This document shows, piece after piece, positions 8,674 to 15,992 of a stretch of 64,000 nt of DNA. Under the pieces are notes generated by a model. It was not told the origin of the DNA, did not search any database, and was given only the letters and a program-made list of their open reading frames with translations. This DNA is from Palsa-506 sp963786975. Lineage in GTDB: Bacteria > Actinomycetota > Actinomycetes > Streptosporangiales > Streptosporangiaceae. Position 1 is the first letter of the stretch. Each line of letters starts with the position of its first letter. The position numbers and the translations under genes are program-made. The DNA is taken from contig CAWBBE010000012.1 in NCBI GenBank assembly GCA_963786975.1, forward strand, positions 372,001-436,000, given 5' to 3'.

Positions 8674-9462
8674 TCACTGGCCGGCCGCCGCCGGTCCGGC
8701 GCCCGCGGCCCGCCGGATCGGCGCCATCGTCGGCACCGGTTCGGTGCTGAGGAAGTCCAGGATGATCCGGTTGCACAGGTCCGGCTTCTCGACCAGCAGC
8801 CCGTGCGAGGTGCCGGGCACCACGGCCAGCTCGCCGGCTGGCAGCTGCCGGTAGAACGCGACCGCGTGCTCCAGCGTGACCTCGTCATCGTCACCCACCA
8901 TTACCAAGGTCCGGCCGGTAATTCTCGCCAGGTCCGGCCCGGTCAGCTCCGGCTCCGCGGCGTGCATCCGGGCCAGCTTCGAGGTCACCACCGGGAAATG
9001 CCCGGCGCCGTCCGGCGACAGCTCCGCGTACATTTCCGCGATGAAGTCAGGCGGGGACTGAGCCGGGTCGATCACCCCGGCCGCCCAGCCGTCCCGGTGG
9101 AAGACGCCGGCCACGCTGACCAGCTGCCGGACCAGGTCAGGCCGGCGCAGCGCGGTCAGCAGAGCCACGATCGCGCCGTCGCTGCAGCCGACCAGCCGGG
9201 CCGGGCCGCCGACGACGGATTTCAGGAACGCGATCGTGTCCTGGGCCATCAGCTCGTAGCTGATCGGGCCGGGGACATCCGCGGTGCGGCCGTGGCCGCG
9301 CCGCTCCGGCGTGAGCACCCGGAACCGGGCGGACAGCGCGCCGAGGTTCGGGCCGAACGCCCGCGCGTCGACCCCGCCGGGGTGCAGCAGCACCAGCGGG
9401 TCACCCGCGCCGTGTTCGTCGTACCACATCCGCATCCCGCCGAGCTGCACGTAGTCCGCCAT
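8674..9462 (-). CDS. Alpha/beta-hydrolase
   Basis: 262 residues of the classic alpha/beta-hydrolase fold: oxyanion region LVLLHPGGVDARAF, nucleophile elbow GCSDGA (Ser), acid VGDDDEV and histidine GTSHGLLVEKPD. The elbow ends in Ala rather than Gly, as in some lactonase/esterase relatives. Substrate cannot be predicted. Monocistronic, divergent from the glutathionyl-hydroquinone reductase. Confidence 0.8.
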   Translation of the reverse strand: MADYVQLGGMRMWYDEHGAGDPLVLLHPGGVDARAFGPNLGALSARFRVLTPERRGHGRTADVPGPISYELMAQDTIAFLKSVVGGPARLVGCSDGAIVALLTALRRPDLVRQLVSVAGVFHRDGWAAGVIDPAQSPPDFIAEMYAELSPDGAGHFPVVTSKLARMHAAEPELTGPDLARITGRTLVMVGDDDEVTLEHAVAFYRQLPAGELAVVPGTSHGLLVEKPDLCNRIILDFLSTEPVPTMAPIRRAAGAGPAAAGQ

Positions 9463-9768
9463 GTCCCGCCCTCCGGCCGGCCGCCAGGTCCCCGGCGCTG
9501 CTGCCTGCCGGTGCTGCTAAATAGTGTGACGGCACCGCGGGCCCGGACCAACCGGCCGGCGGCAGCCGCGCCGGGGTGAATCCGGGACTTCACTCGGCGG
9601 AACCGGCCGGTCTGGCCGTCGGCGGGAACCGGCCGCTCCGGCCGTTGGTGACCGGCGGACCGCGCGCGCCGGGGCCGGGGTGGCGCTATAGCGTAGGAAA
9701 CCTGGCCAGGCCGGGCTGGGCCGGCCCGGCTGATGACGGCACTGGACGCAGGCGGCGGAGGCGGCGGC
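9463..9768. other. Divergent intergenic region
   Basis: No coding signal seen. It contains a 10-base palindrome CGCTATAGCG (9684-9693), whose TATAGC may be the -10 of the rightward gene, and an AAATAGTG stretch near 9519 that may serve the leftward gene. The rest is GGCCGG-rich low complexity. Confidence 0.4.
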
Positions 9769-10776
9769 ATGACGACGACGGCTGAGCAGACAGCTACCCC
9801 GAGGTACGCCAGCCCGGTCGACTTCGGGACCTACGGGCGGTACGGGGCCGGCCGGGGCTTCGATTCCGGCCAGGCATTCAGCCGCCCGCGCTACCCGTTC
9901 CGCGGCCGGATCACGGCCGACGGCTCCAGCGGGTACCGGGCCGAGCCGGGCCGGTACCACCTCTACATTTCCTGGGGCTGCCCGTGGGCGCAGCGGACCG
10001 CGATCGTCCGCAAGCTCAAGGGCCTGGAGGACGTCGTGTCGCTGTCCTACGTCGACGACGAGCGGGACGGCCGCGGCTGGGCCTTCCGGGCCAGCCGCGG
10101 TCCGGATCCGGTCAACGGGTTCACCCTGCTGGCCCAGGCCTACGAGGCGACCGAGCCGGGTTTCAGCGGCCACATCTCGGTACCCGTGCTGTGGGACCGG
10201 CAGGCTGGCGTGATCGTCAGCAACAACTTCCCCGACATCACCATCGACCTGGGCACCGCGTTCGGCGAGTGGGGCGACCCGTCCGTGGATCTCTACCCGG
10301 CGGCGCTGCGCGGCGACATCGACGCGCTCAACGAGCGGGTGTACGAGACCGTGAACGACGGCACGTACCGCGTGGCCGGGGCCACGACCGAGCAGGAGTA
10401 CACCAAGCTCAGGCACCGGCTGACCGGCACGCTCGAATACCTGGACGAGCGGCTGGCCACCCGCCGCTACCTGTTCGGCCCGGCGGTGACCGAGTCGGAT
10501 GTGCGGCTCTGGCCGACGCTGGCCCGTTTCGATCTCGGCTACAACCCGCTGGCCAGGATCAGCGAGCGGCGGCTGGCCGACTTCCCGGTGCTCTGGGGCT
10601 ATGCCCGGGACCTGTACCAGCGGCCTGCCTTCCGGGACACCACCGACTTCGCCTCGTTCGCCAGGTTCGGCGCGGGCGCCAGGCCCAGCTTCCTGAACGA
10701 AGCCGACTGGCGGATCCGGGTCACGCCCTTCCAGGCCGACTGGGATGCCCCGCACGACCGCCAGCGCCTCGGCTGA
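9769..10776 (+). CDS. Glutathionyl-hydroquinone reductase-like protein (ECM4/YqjG family)
   Basis: 335 residues. YISWGCPWAQRTAIVRKLKGLED carries the catalytic Cys of the xi-class GST family, and SVPVLWDRQAGVIVSNNFPDI and the C-terminal all-helical domain (LRHRLTGTLEYLDERLATRRYLFG, ESDVRLWPTLARFD) match throughout. The E. coli enzyme reduces glutathionyl-hydroquinones; actinobacteria usually use mycothiol, so the true thiol partner is uncertain. ATG 9769 is preferred over the upstream in-frame ATG 9733 because GGCGGAGG lies just before it. Confidence 0.8.
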   Translation: MTTTAEQTATPRYASPVDFGTYGRYGAGRGFDSGQAFSRPRYPFRGRITADGSSGYRAEPGRYHLYISWGCPWAQRTAIVRKLKGLEDVVSLSYVDDERDGRGWAFRASRGPDPVNGFTLLAQAYEATEPGFSGHISVPVLWDRQAGVIVSNNFPDITIDLGTAFGEWGDPSVDLYPAALRGDIDALNERVYETVNDGTYRVAGATTEQEYTKLRHRLTGTLEYLDERLATRRYLFGPAVTESDVRLWPTLARFDLGYNPLARISERRLADFPVLWGYARDLYQRPAFRDTTDFASFARFGAGARPSFLNEADWRIRVTPFQADWDAPHDRQRLG

Positions 10777-10834
10777 GCTAGCCGCCGGCCAGCGGCCGCG
10801 TTAGCCGGCCGGCCGGAACAGCGGGACGTAAGGC

Positions 10835-10867
10835 GCTCTTGAGCGGTTCTTGGCTGGCTCTTAAGGC
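10835..10867. promoter_or_regulatory. Three 11-base-spaced direct repeats upstream of the redox operon
   Basis: The hexamers GCTCTT, GTTCTT and GCTCTT start at 10835, 10846 and 10857, exactly one 11-base helical turn apart, 25-50 bases before the first ATG of the operon. Eleven-base direct repeats are the usual binding pattern of OmpR/PhoB-type response regulators, and such a regulator is encoded at 15305. Confidence 0.4.
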
Positions 10868-10890
10868 CGCCTCCGGTGAGGTAGTGCCCC

Positions 10891-11349
10891 ATGAGCTACC
10901 CACCTTTGCCCCCAGGCCTGGCGCGCGATGATGGCATTCGCCGAATCTCCAAGCTGACCTGGCGGGTCACCCAGCTGAGTGCCATCGGCACCGTCGCGAT
11001 CGCGACGCTGTTCGCCCGGGCAGCCGGCGCGAACACCGCCGCCACCACGACCTCCGCCAAGGCCCCGGTGAAGCCGGCCGCGCAGCCGGGCCATCCGGCC
11101 GCGCAGGGCGCATACATCATGAAGGTCGCAGCCGCCTGCCCCCCGCCGCCGAAGCGCCCGCGCCGGCACCGGCCGCACCCGGCGCCGGTGGCCGCGGCGG
11201 CGCCGCCACCGGCGGCCGCGGCGGCGCCCGCCCCGCCTGCCGCGGCGCCCGCCCCGCCCGCCGCGGCGCCCGCGCCGCCTCCCGCGCCGCCGGCCCCGGC
11301 CCCGGCCCCGCCGCAGACCTCGTCGAGCGGCTCGCACGGGGGCGGATAG
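10891..11349 (+). CDS. Membrane-anchored Pro/Ala-rich protein heading the redox operon
   Basis: 152 residues. A short cytoplasmic N-terminus (DDGIRRISKLTWRVTQ) precedes one hydrophobic segment (about 27-46); after that the chain is Ala/Pro/Lys-rich, with a tandem APAPPAA-type repeat at residues ~95-140. Probably anchored with an extended extracytoplasmic tail. Its position before ApbE, a haem/flavin membrane protein and an iron-sulfur flavoprotein suggests an electron-transfer or structural role, but it has no FMN-binding domain. Stop is 4 bases before the apbE ATG. Confidence 0.6.
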   Translation: MSYPPLPPGLARDDGIRRISKLTWRVTQLSAIGTVAIATLFARAAGANTAATTTSAKAPVKPAAQPGHPAAQGAYIMKVAAACPPPPKRPRRHRPHPAPVAAAAPPPAAAAAPAPPAAAPAPPAAAPAPPPAPPAPAPAPPQTSSSGSHGGG

Positions 11350-11352
11350 CAG

Positions 11353-12381
11353 ATGGCTGCCCGGCCGGCCGCGGCAGCGGCCACCGCCATCAACGCCGTT
11401 CGTCCGGCCGCCGTCACGGTGGCCGGACGGGCGTTCACCGCCCTGGGCACCTTCGGATCGCTGCTGGTCAGCGATCCGGGCGTGCTGGATCACGGGTACC
11501 GGATCCTGTCCGGCGAGCTGCAGGCCATCGACCTGGCCTGCTCCAGGTTCCGGCCGGATTCAGAGCTCTCCGCGCTGAACGCGGCCGGCGGGCGCGCCGT
11601 GCCGGTCAGCCCGCTGTTCGCGGAGGCGCTCCAGACGGCGCTGACCGCCGCCTGGATGACCGACGGCGACGTCGACCCGACCTGCGGCCGGTCCCTGGTC
11701 AGCCTGGGCTATGACCGGGACTTCGCCGATGTCAGCCGGGAAACGTCCGCGCTGACCAGGGCTCCGGCGCCGGCCGCTGGCTGGCAGGCGGTCCAGCTCG
11801 ACCCGGTCCGCGGGTCGGCCCGGGTGCCGGCCGGCGTGCTGCTCGATCTCGGCGCGACTGCGAAGGCGCTGGCCGCCGACCGGGCGGCCGCTTTGATCTG
11901 GCAGTCCACCGGCAGCGGTGTGCTGGTCAACCTCGGCGGGGACATTGCCGTGGCCGGCCCGCCGCCGGGAGACGGCTGGCGGGTCGAGGTTGTCGACTAC
12001 CTTCCGGCGGCGGAGCGGGCCCGCGGCCGGGACGGCCGGCCGGGGAGCCGCGCTCCCGGGCAGATAGTCGCCATCGCGGCGGGCGGGCTGGCGACATCGA
12101 GCACGGCGGCCCGCCGCTGGAACCGCGGCGGCCAGTCGTTCCATCACATCCTGGCGCCGGGTACCGGCCTGCCCGCGGCCGGCTGCTGGCGGGCCGCGAG
12201 TGTGTCCGCGGCTACCTGCGTCGATGCCAACATCGCGAGCACCGCGGCGATCATCCGCGGGGAGCGGGCCGCCGGATGGCTGGCCGGGCTCGGCTTGCCG
12301 GCCCGGCTGGTCAGGTACGACGGGTCGACCGTGACGCTGGCCGGCTGGCCAGCTGACCAGGACGGAGCCGCCGCGATATGA
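11353..12381 (+). CDS. apbE: FAD:protein FMN transferase (ApbE family)
   Basis: 342 residues. Conserved ApbE motifs: FRPDSELSALNAAGG, DVDPTCGRSLVSLGYDRDF, DLGATAKALAADRAA, VNLGGDIAVAG, LATSSTAARRW and HHILAPGTGLP. The enzyme transfers FMN from FAD to a Thr/Ser in a D-G-A-T/S-G-A-T-type site of a target flavoprotein outside the cytoplasm. No gene in this operon shows that target motif, so its substrate here is unclear. No signal peptide or lipobox is evident, although a hydrophobic Ala-rich start is present. Overlaps the next gene by ATGA. Confidence 0.85.
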   Translation: MAARPAAAAATAINAVRPAAVTVAGRAFTALGTFGSLLVSDPGVLDHGYRILSGELQAIDLACSRFRPDSELSALNAAGGRAVPVSPLFAEALQTALTAAWMTDGDVDPTCGRSLVSLGYDRDFADVSRETSALTRAPAPAAGWQAVQLDPVRGSARVPAGVLLDLGATAKALAADRAAALIWQSTGSGVLVNLGGDIAVAGPPPGDGWRVEVVDYLPAAERARGRDGRPGSRAPGQIVAIAAGGLATSSTAARRWNRGGQSFHHILAPGTGLPAAGCWRAASVSAATCVDANIASTAAIIRGERAAGWLAGLGLPARLVRYDGSTVTLAGWPADQDGAAAI

Positions 12382-13004
12382 TCATCAGCCTGCACGGCCC
12401 GGGTCTCTGGTACGCGACCAGGGCAGCCGGCCTGGTCACGCTGGTGCTGCTGACTGCCAGCGTGGTGATGGGCGTGCTTATCACCGTGCGGTTCTCCAGC
12501 CCGCGCTGGCCGCGCTTCCTGACCGTCGGCATGCACCGGAACCTGGGACTGCTGGTCCTGGTCTTCCTCGCGCTGCACGTGGGCACGACCGTGGCGGACA
12601 CTTACACCTCGATCAGCCTGCGCGATGCGGTCGTGCCGTTCGCCGGCACCTACAAGACGTTCTGGCTGGGACTGGGCGCGGTCGCGTCCGACCTTGCCAT
12701 CGCGCTGACCGTCACCAGCGTGCTGCGGCAGCGGCTGGGCTACCGGACCTGGCGCGCCGTGCACTGGTGCGGCTACCTGTGCTGGCCGGTAGCGGTGATG
12801 CACGGCGCGGGCATCGGCACGGACCGGAGCACGCCATGGGTCAGCTACCTGACCTTCGGCTGCGTCGCGGCCGTCTTCGGGGCTGTCGCGATCCGGATCG
12901 TCACCCGCTGGCCGGAGCGGAAGCTGCTCAGGCTCGGCGTGCTGATGGCCGCGGTGGCGACCGTGGTGTCCATCTGGACCGTCGCCGCGGGAACCGGGCT
13001 ATGA
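12378..13004 (+). CDS. Ferric reductase-like transmembrane protein
   Basis: 208 residues, about five to six membrane helices. Histidines such as MHRNLGLLVLVFLALH, RAVHWCGYLCWPVAVMH lie within helices and could coordinate haem, as in the YedZ/ferric-reductase-like superfamily. Likely passes electrons across the membrane between the flavoprotein/ferredoxin encoded downstream and an outer acceptor. Translationally coupled to apbE. Confidence 0.75.
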   Translation: MIISLHGPGLWYATRAAGLVTLVLLTASVVMGVLITVRFSSPRWPRFLTVGMHRNLGLLVLVFLALHVGTTVADTYTSISLRDAVVPFAGTYKTFWLGLGAVASDLAIALTVTSVLRQRLGYRTWRAVHWCGYLCWPVAVMHGAGIGTDRSTPWVSYLTFGCVAAVFGAVAIRIVTRWPERKLLRLGVLMAAVATVVSIWTVAAGTGL

Positions 13005-13026
13005 GGAACACGGGGGAACCGACCGC

Positions 13027-14328
13027 ATGACTGTGCTAGCTACCCGATCGATGCCGCCGCAGCTGCGGCAGCCCCGGCTGCTGGCCGGACTGGGCGATGG
13101 CCAGCCCGGCCTGCTGCAGCATGAGCTCAGGTACGGCCCGCTGCCGCGCTGCGGGGAGCGGGGCGGCGCGACCCGGCTCATCGGCATCCTGGAGCGATCC
13201 GGCCTCACCGGGCGCGGCGGCGCGGGCTTTCCTACCGCCAGGAAGATGCGGGCCGTCGCGTCGGCCAGGCGGCCAGCCGTCGTCGTGGCCAACGGCGCCG
13301 AGGGCGAGCCGGCCAGCCGCAAGGACCGGCTGCTGCTCAGCCGGGCGCCGCATCTCGTGCTGGACGGCATCACGCTCGCCGCGCGCTGTGTCGGCGCCAG
13401 GGAGGCTTACCTGTGCGTGCACCAACGGGATGGCAGGCTGCTGGCCAGGCTGGAGGCTGCGGCAGAAGCCAGGAAGGCGGCCGGGATCGATCCGGTGCCG
13501 ATCCAGGTGGCCGCGATCCCCGGCGGCTACACCGCCAGCGAGCAGTCGGCGATCGTCGGGTTCATCAACGGCGGTGCCGCCCGGCCCGCGTTCGCGCCGC
13601 CACGGGTGCATGAGCGTGGTGTCGGCGGACGTCCCACTCTGGTGAACAATGTCGAGACGCTGGCGCACATGGCGCTGATCGCGCGCTACGGGGAGAGCTG
13701 GTTCCGCGGCGCCGGCCTGCCGGCCGCGGCTGGCACCGCGCTGGTAACCGTCAGCGGCGCGGTGGCCGCGCCGGGCGTCTACGAGATCGAGCTCGGCACC
13801 CCGGTCGGCGAGGTCGTGATGCTGGCCGGCGGGCCAGCCGAGCGGCCGCAGGCGGTTCTCGTCGGCGGCTATTTCGGTTCCTGGCTGCCGGCCGAGACGG
13901 CCTGGCCGGTCCCGATGAGCCATCCGACGCTGCGGGCCGCCGGGGGCGCCATGGGCGCCGGCGTGCTGGCCGTGCTGCCAGAGCCGGCCTGCGGGCTGGC
14001 CGAGACCGCCCGGGTGGTCCGCTACCTGGCGGCGGAGACCGCCGGCCAGTGCGGCCCATGCGTGTTCGGGCTGCCTGCGCTGGCCGACGTGCTGGCCGAT
14101 CTTGCTTACCAGGGCGGCCGCGGGGACGCGGCGGCCCGGGCCGGAGGACTCATTCCGCTGATCGAGGGACGTGGCGCCTGCCGTCACCCGGACGGGGCGA
14201 CGCAGCTAGCCCGCAGCGCACTGCAGGCCTTCAGCGCCGATGCCCGGTGGCACGACAGCCACGGCCCCTGCCACGGCATCCGGCGACCGCCGCTGCTGCC
14301 GATCCCCGAGGACGAGGAGTACCGGTGA
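13027..14328 (+). CDS. NuoF-like / SLBB-domain NADH-binding flavoprotein
   Basis: 433 residues. GRGGAGFPTARKMRA and VVANGAEGEPASRKDR match the FMN/NADH-binding site of NuoF (51-kDa) proteins; a soluble ligand-binding beta-grasp (SLBB) region follows (~240-300, VTVSGAVAAPGVYEIELG). The C-terminal iron-sulfur region reads QCGPCVFGLPAL ... RGACRHPDG: only three of the four cysteines of the canonical N3 site are evident, so the 4Fe-4S cluster may be altered or lost. Probably oxidises NAD(P)H and reduces the ferredoxin encoded next (GTGA overlap). Confidence 0.8.
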   Translation: MTVLATRSMPPQLRQPRLLAGLGDGQPGLLQHELRYGPLPRCGERGGATRLIGILERSGLTGRGGAGFPTARKMRAVASARRPAVVVANGAEGEPASRKDRLLLSRAPHLVLDGITLAARCVGAREAYLCVHQRDGRLLARLEAAAEARKAAGIDPVPIQVAAIPGGYTASEQSAIVGFINGGAARPAFAPPRVHERGVGGRPTLVNNVETLAHMALIARYGESWFRGAGLPAAAGTALVTVSGAVAAPGVYEIELGTPVGEVVMLAGGPAERPQAVLVGGYFGSWLPAETAWPVPMSHPTLRAAGGAMGAGVLAVLPEPACGLAETARVVRYLAAETAGQCGPCVFGLPALADVLADLAYQGGRGDAAARAGGLIPLIEGRGACRHPDGATQLARSALQAFSADARWHDSHGPCHGIRRPPLLPIPEDEEYR

Positions 14329-14540
14329 GCCATCACCTGCGCGTCAACCCGATCATGTGCACCGGCCACGGCATCTGCGCCGAGCTGCTCCCGGAGGTCA
14401 TCGAGCTCGATCCGTGGGGTTACCCGATCATGCCAGGCGACCCGGTGCCCAGGGAGCTGGCCGGCCTGGCGCGGCGAGCCGCCATGGCCTGCCCGATGCT
14501 GGCCCTGCAGATCGAGCGGCGGGCCGCCGCGCACCACTAG
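14325..14540 (+). CDS. Single-cluster ferredoxin with CX2HX2C motif
   Basis: 71 residues beginning VSHHLRVNPIMCTGHGIC. Cysteines sit in CTGHGIC and ACPMLAL, three in all, with His where classical [4Fe-4S] ferredoxins have the second Cys. This CX2HX2C...CP pattern is the actinobacterial [3Fe-4S]/variant ferredoxin type often paired with P450s, here paired with a NuoF-like flavoprotein. GTG overlaps the upstream stop. Last gene of the redox operon. Confidence 0.8.
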   Translation: MSHHLRVNPIMCTGHGICAELLPEVIELDPWGYPIMPGDPVPRELAGLARRAAMACPMLALQIERRAAAHH

Positions 14541-14594
14541 CCACCCGCCGGTGACGGCGAGCATGGCGAGCCCGGCGCTCCGCGCGGGCCGGCC

Positions 14595-15185
14595 CTACTC
14601 GTCCCCGCCGGGCCCGCCGTCGCTGCCCCCGCCGGACCCGCCGGACGGCAGCACCACGGGACGGCCGCCCTGGCAGGCCACCCGCATCGGCACGGACCGG
14701 GACGGCGTGCCGAACTGGACGCTTACCACCGGGGCCGGCCCGCGGATGACTTGCTGGGCCTCGAAGTCCTGCTGCGGGCTCCAGGACAGCAGGTACGCGC
14801 CCGCCGCCTGGCAGGTGGCCAGGACCGTCCCGCCCGGCGAAGCCAGCAGCGTCCCCGGCGGCGGCGCCGGGGCCGGCGATGTCGACGGGGAGGGCGAGGC
14901 AGGCGGAGAAACCTGATGATGCCGCGCGGGCGGGCGGGCGGCGTGGCGGGCCCGGGCCGCGGGCGACCGGCTCCCGCTGCGCGGCAGCCGCGGCTGCGCG
15001 GTCGCGAACGGCTCGTTCCTTTCGCCGGCCAGCGCGCTATTGACCGCGCTGGCGGTCAGCTGCTGGTTCGTCGTGCCGACGAGCCCGTGGCCGAGCTGAG
15101 AGACAGCGAGCAGGCTGCCGCCGGTCGCGGTGACCGCGCCGAGCAGCCATGCGGCTACCCCAATGAAGATCCGGTTTCGCACCAC
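14595..15185 (-). CDS. Secreted or membrane-anchored hypothetical protein
   Basis: 196 residues: one N-terminal hydrophobic segment (VRNRIFIGVAAWLLGAVTATGG), a Pro/Ala/Ser-rich linker (~75-115), and a conserved-looking C-terminal domain with two Cys (TVLATCQAAGAYLLSWSPQQ, VPMRVACQGG) that could form a disulfide outside the cell, ending in a Gly/Ser tail. Divergent from the response regulator, so it may be its target. Family not recognised. Confidence 0.6.
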   Translation of the reverse strand: MVRNRIFIGVAAWLLGAVTATGGSLLAVSQLGHGLVGTTNQQLTASAVNSALAGERNEPFATAQPRLPRSGSRSPAARARHAARPPARHHQVSPPASPSPSTSPAPAPPPGTLLASPGGTVLATCQAAGAYLLSWSPQQDFEAQQVIRGPAPVVSVQFGTPSRSVPMRVACQGGRPVVLPSGGSGGGSDGGPGGDE

Positions 15186-15200
15186 CTGAGGCTGGCCCTC

Positions 15201-15222
15201 GCAGCGTTAAGGCAGCGTAAAG
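15201..15222. promoter_or_regulatory. Tandem 11-base repeat in the response-regulator promoter
   Basis: GCAGCGTTAAG (15201-15211) is followed directly by GCAGCGTAAAG (15212-15222), differing at one base. An 11-base tandem repeat is the usual operator of OmpR-family regulators, and it lies in the divergent gap between the secreted protein (start 15185) and the regulator (start 15305), so autoregulation is plausible. Confidence 0.5.
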
Positions 15223-15304
15223 ACCACCTCAACAGACCCCCTGTGGTTCCGCCGCCCAGCGTCGCGGGGTCATTACGGTCACTGTCCGTTGATACGGTCC
15301 TAGC

Positions 15305-15992
15305 ATGGCTCAGCTGCTGCTGGTGGAGGACGACGCAGCGATCCGGGTTGCGCTGATCCGTGCCCTTACCGAGCGCGGTCATGCCGTGGCCAGCACGTCC
15401 AGCGCGATGGACGCGCTGACTCAGGTACTCGATGCGCCCCCGGATTCTGGTCATCCTCGACCTTGGCCTGCCCGGCCTGGACGGCTACGAGGCCCTGCGG
15501 ATGCTCCGCGCGATCAGCCAGATACCGGTGGTAGTCGCTACCGCGCGCGACGACGAGGCCGAGATTGTCAGGGTGCTCGACGCGGGCGCGGACGACTACC
15601 TGGTCAAGCCCTTCGGCACGGGTCAGATCGAAGCCCGGATCCGGGCCGTGCTGCGGCGCTCGGCGGAGCAGGAGACCAAGCGCAACGCGCCGATCGAAGT
15701 CGGCGGGCTGCGGCTCGACGCGGAAGCGCACGAGGCCGCGCTCGACGGCACCAGGCTCGACCTCAGCCGCCGCGAGTTCGACCTGCTGCACTACCTGGCG
15801 CTGCACGCGGGCCAGGTAGTGACCAGGCGGGATCTGCTGACGCACGTATGGCGGCTGCCTTACGGCGGCGCGGACAAGACCGTTGACGTGCACGTGTCGT
15901 GGCTGCGCAGGAAGCTGGGCGAGAGCGCGCAGCAGCCCGGCTACCTGCACACCGTGCGTGGCGTCGGGATCAAGCTCACCGCGCCCAGATGA
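15305..15992 (+). pseudogene. OmpR-family response regulator, one frameshift
   Basis: Receiver domain LLLVEDDAAIRVAL ... VILDLGLPGLDGYEALRMLR (phospho-acceptor Asp) ... ADDYLVKPF, then an OmpR winged helix with LDLSRREFDLLHYLALHAGQVVTRRDLL and TVDVHVSWLRRKLG. The first ~45 residues are in a different frame; removing one T from GGATTCTGG (about 15443-15451) restores PPDLVILDLG. If the lesion is real the receiver is destroyed. Stop overlaps the kinase ATG. Confidence 0.8.

Noticed and set aside
10837..10866. Intrinsic terminator for the glutathionyl-hydroquinone reductase
   Set aside because: The sequence is a direct repeat with an 11-base period rather than an inverted repeat, and it lies at promoter distance from the next gene.
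15305..15992. Programmed frameshifting in the response regulator
   Set aside because: No slippery heptamer or downstream structure stands out, and the same GGATTCTG lesion appears in three unrelated genes.
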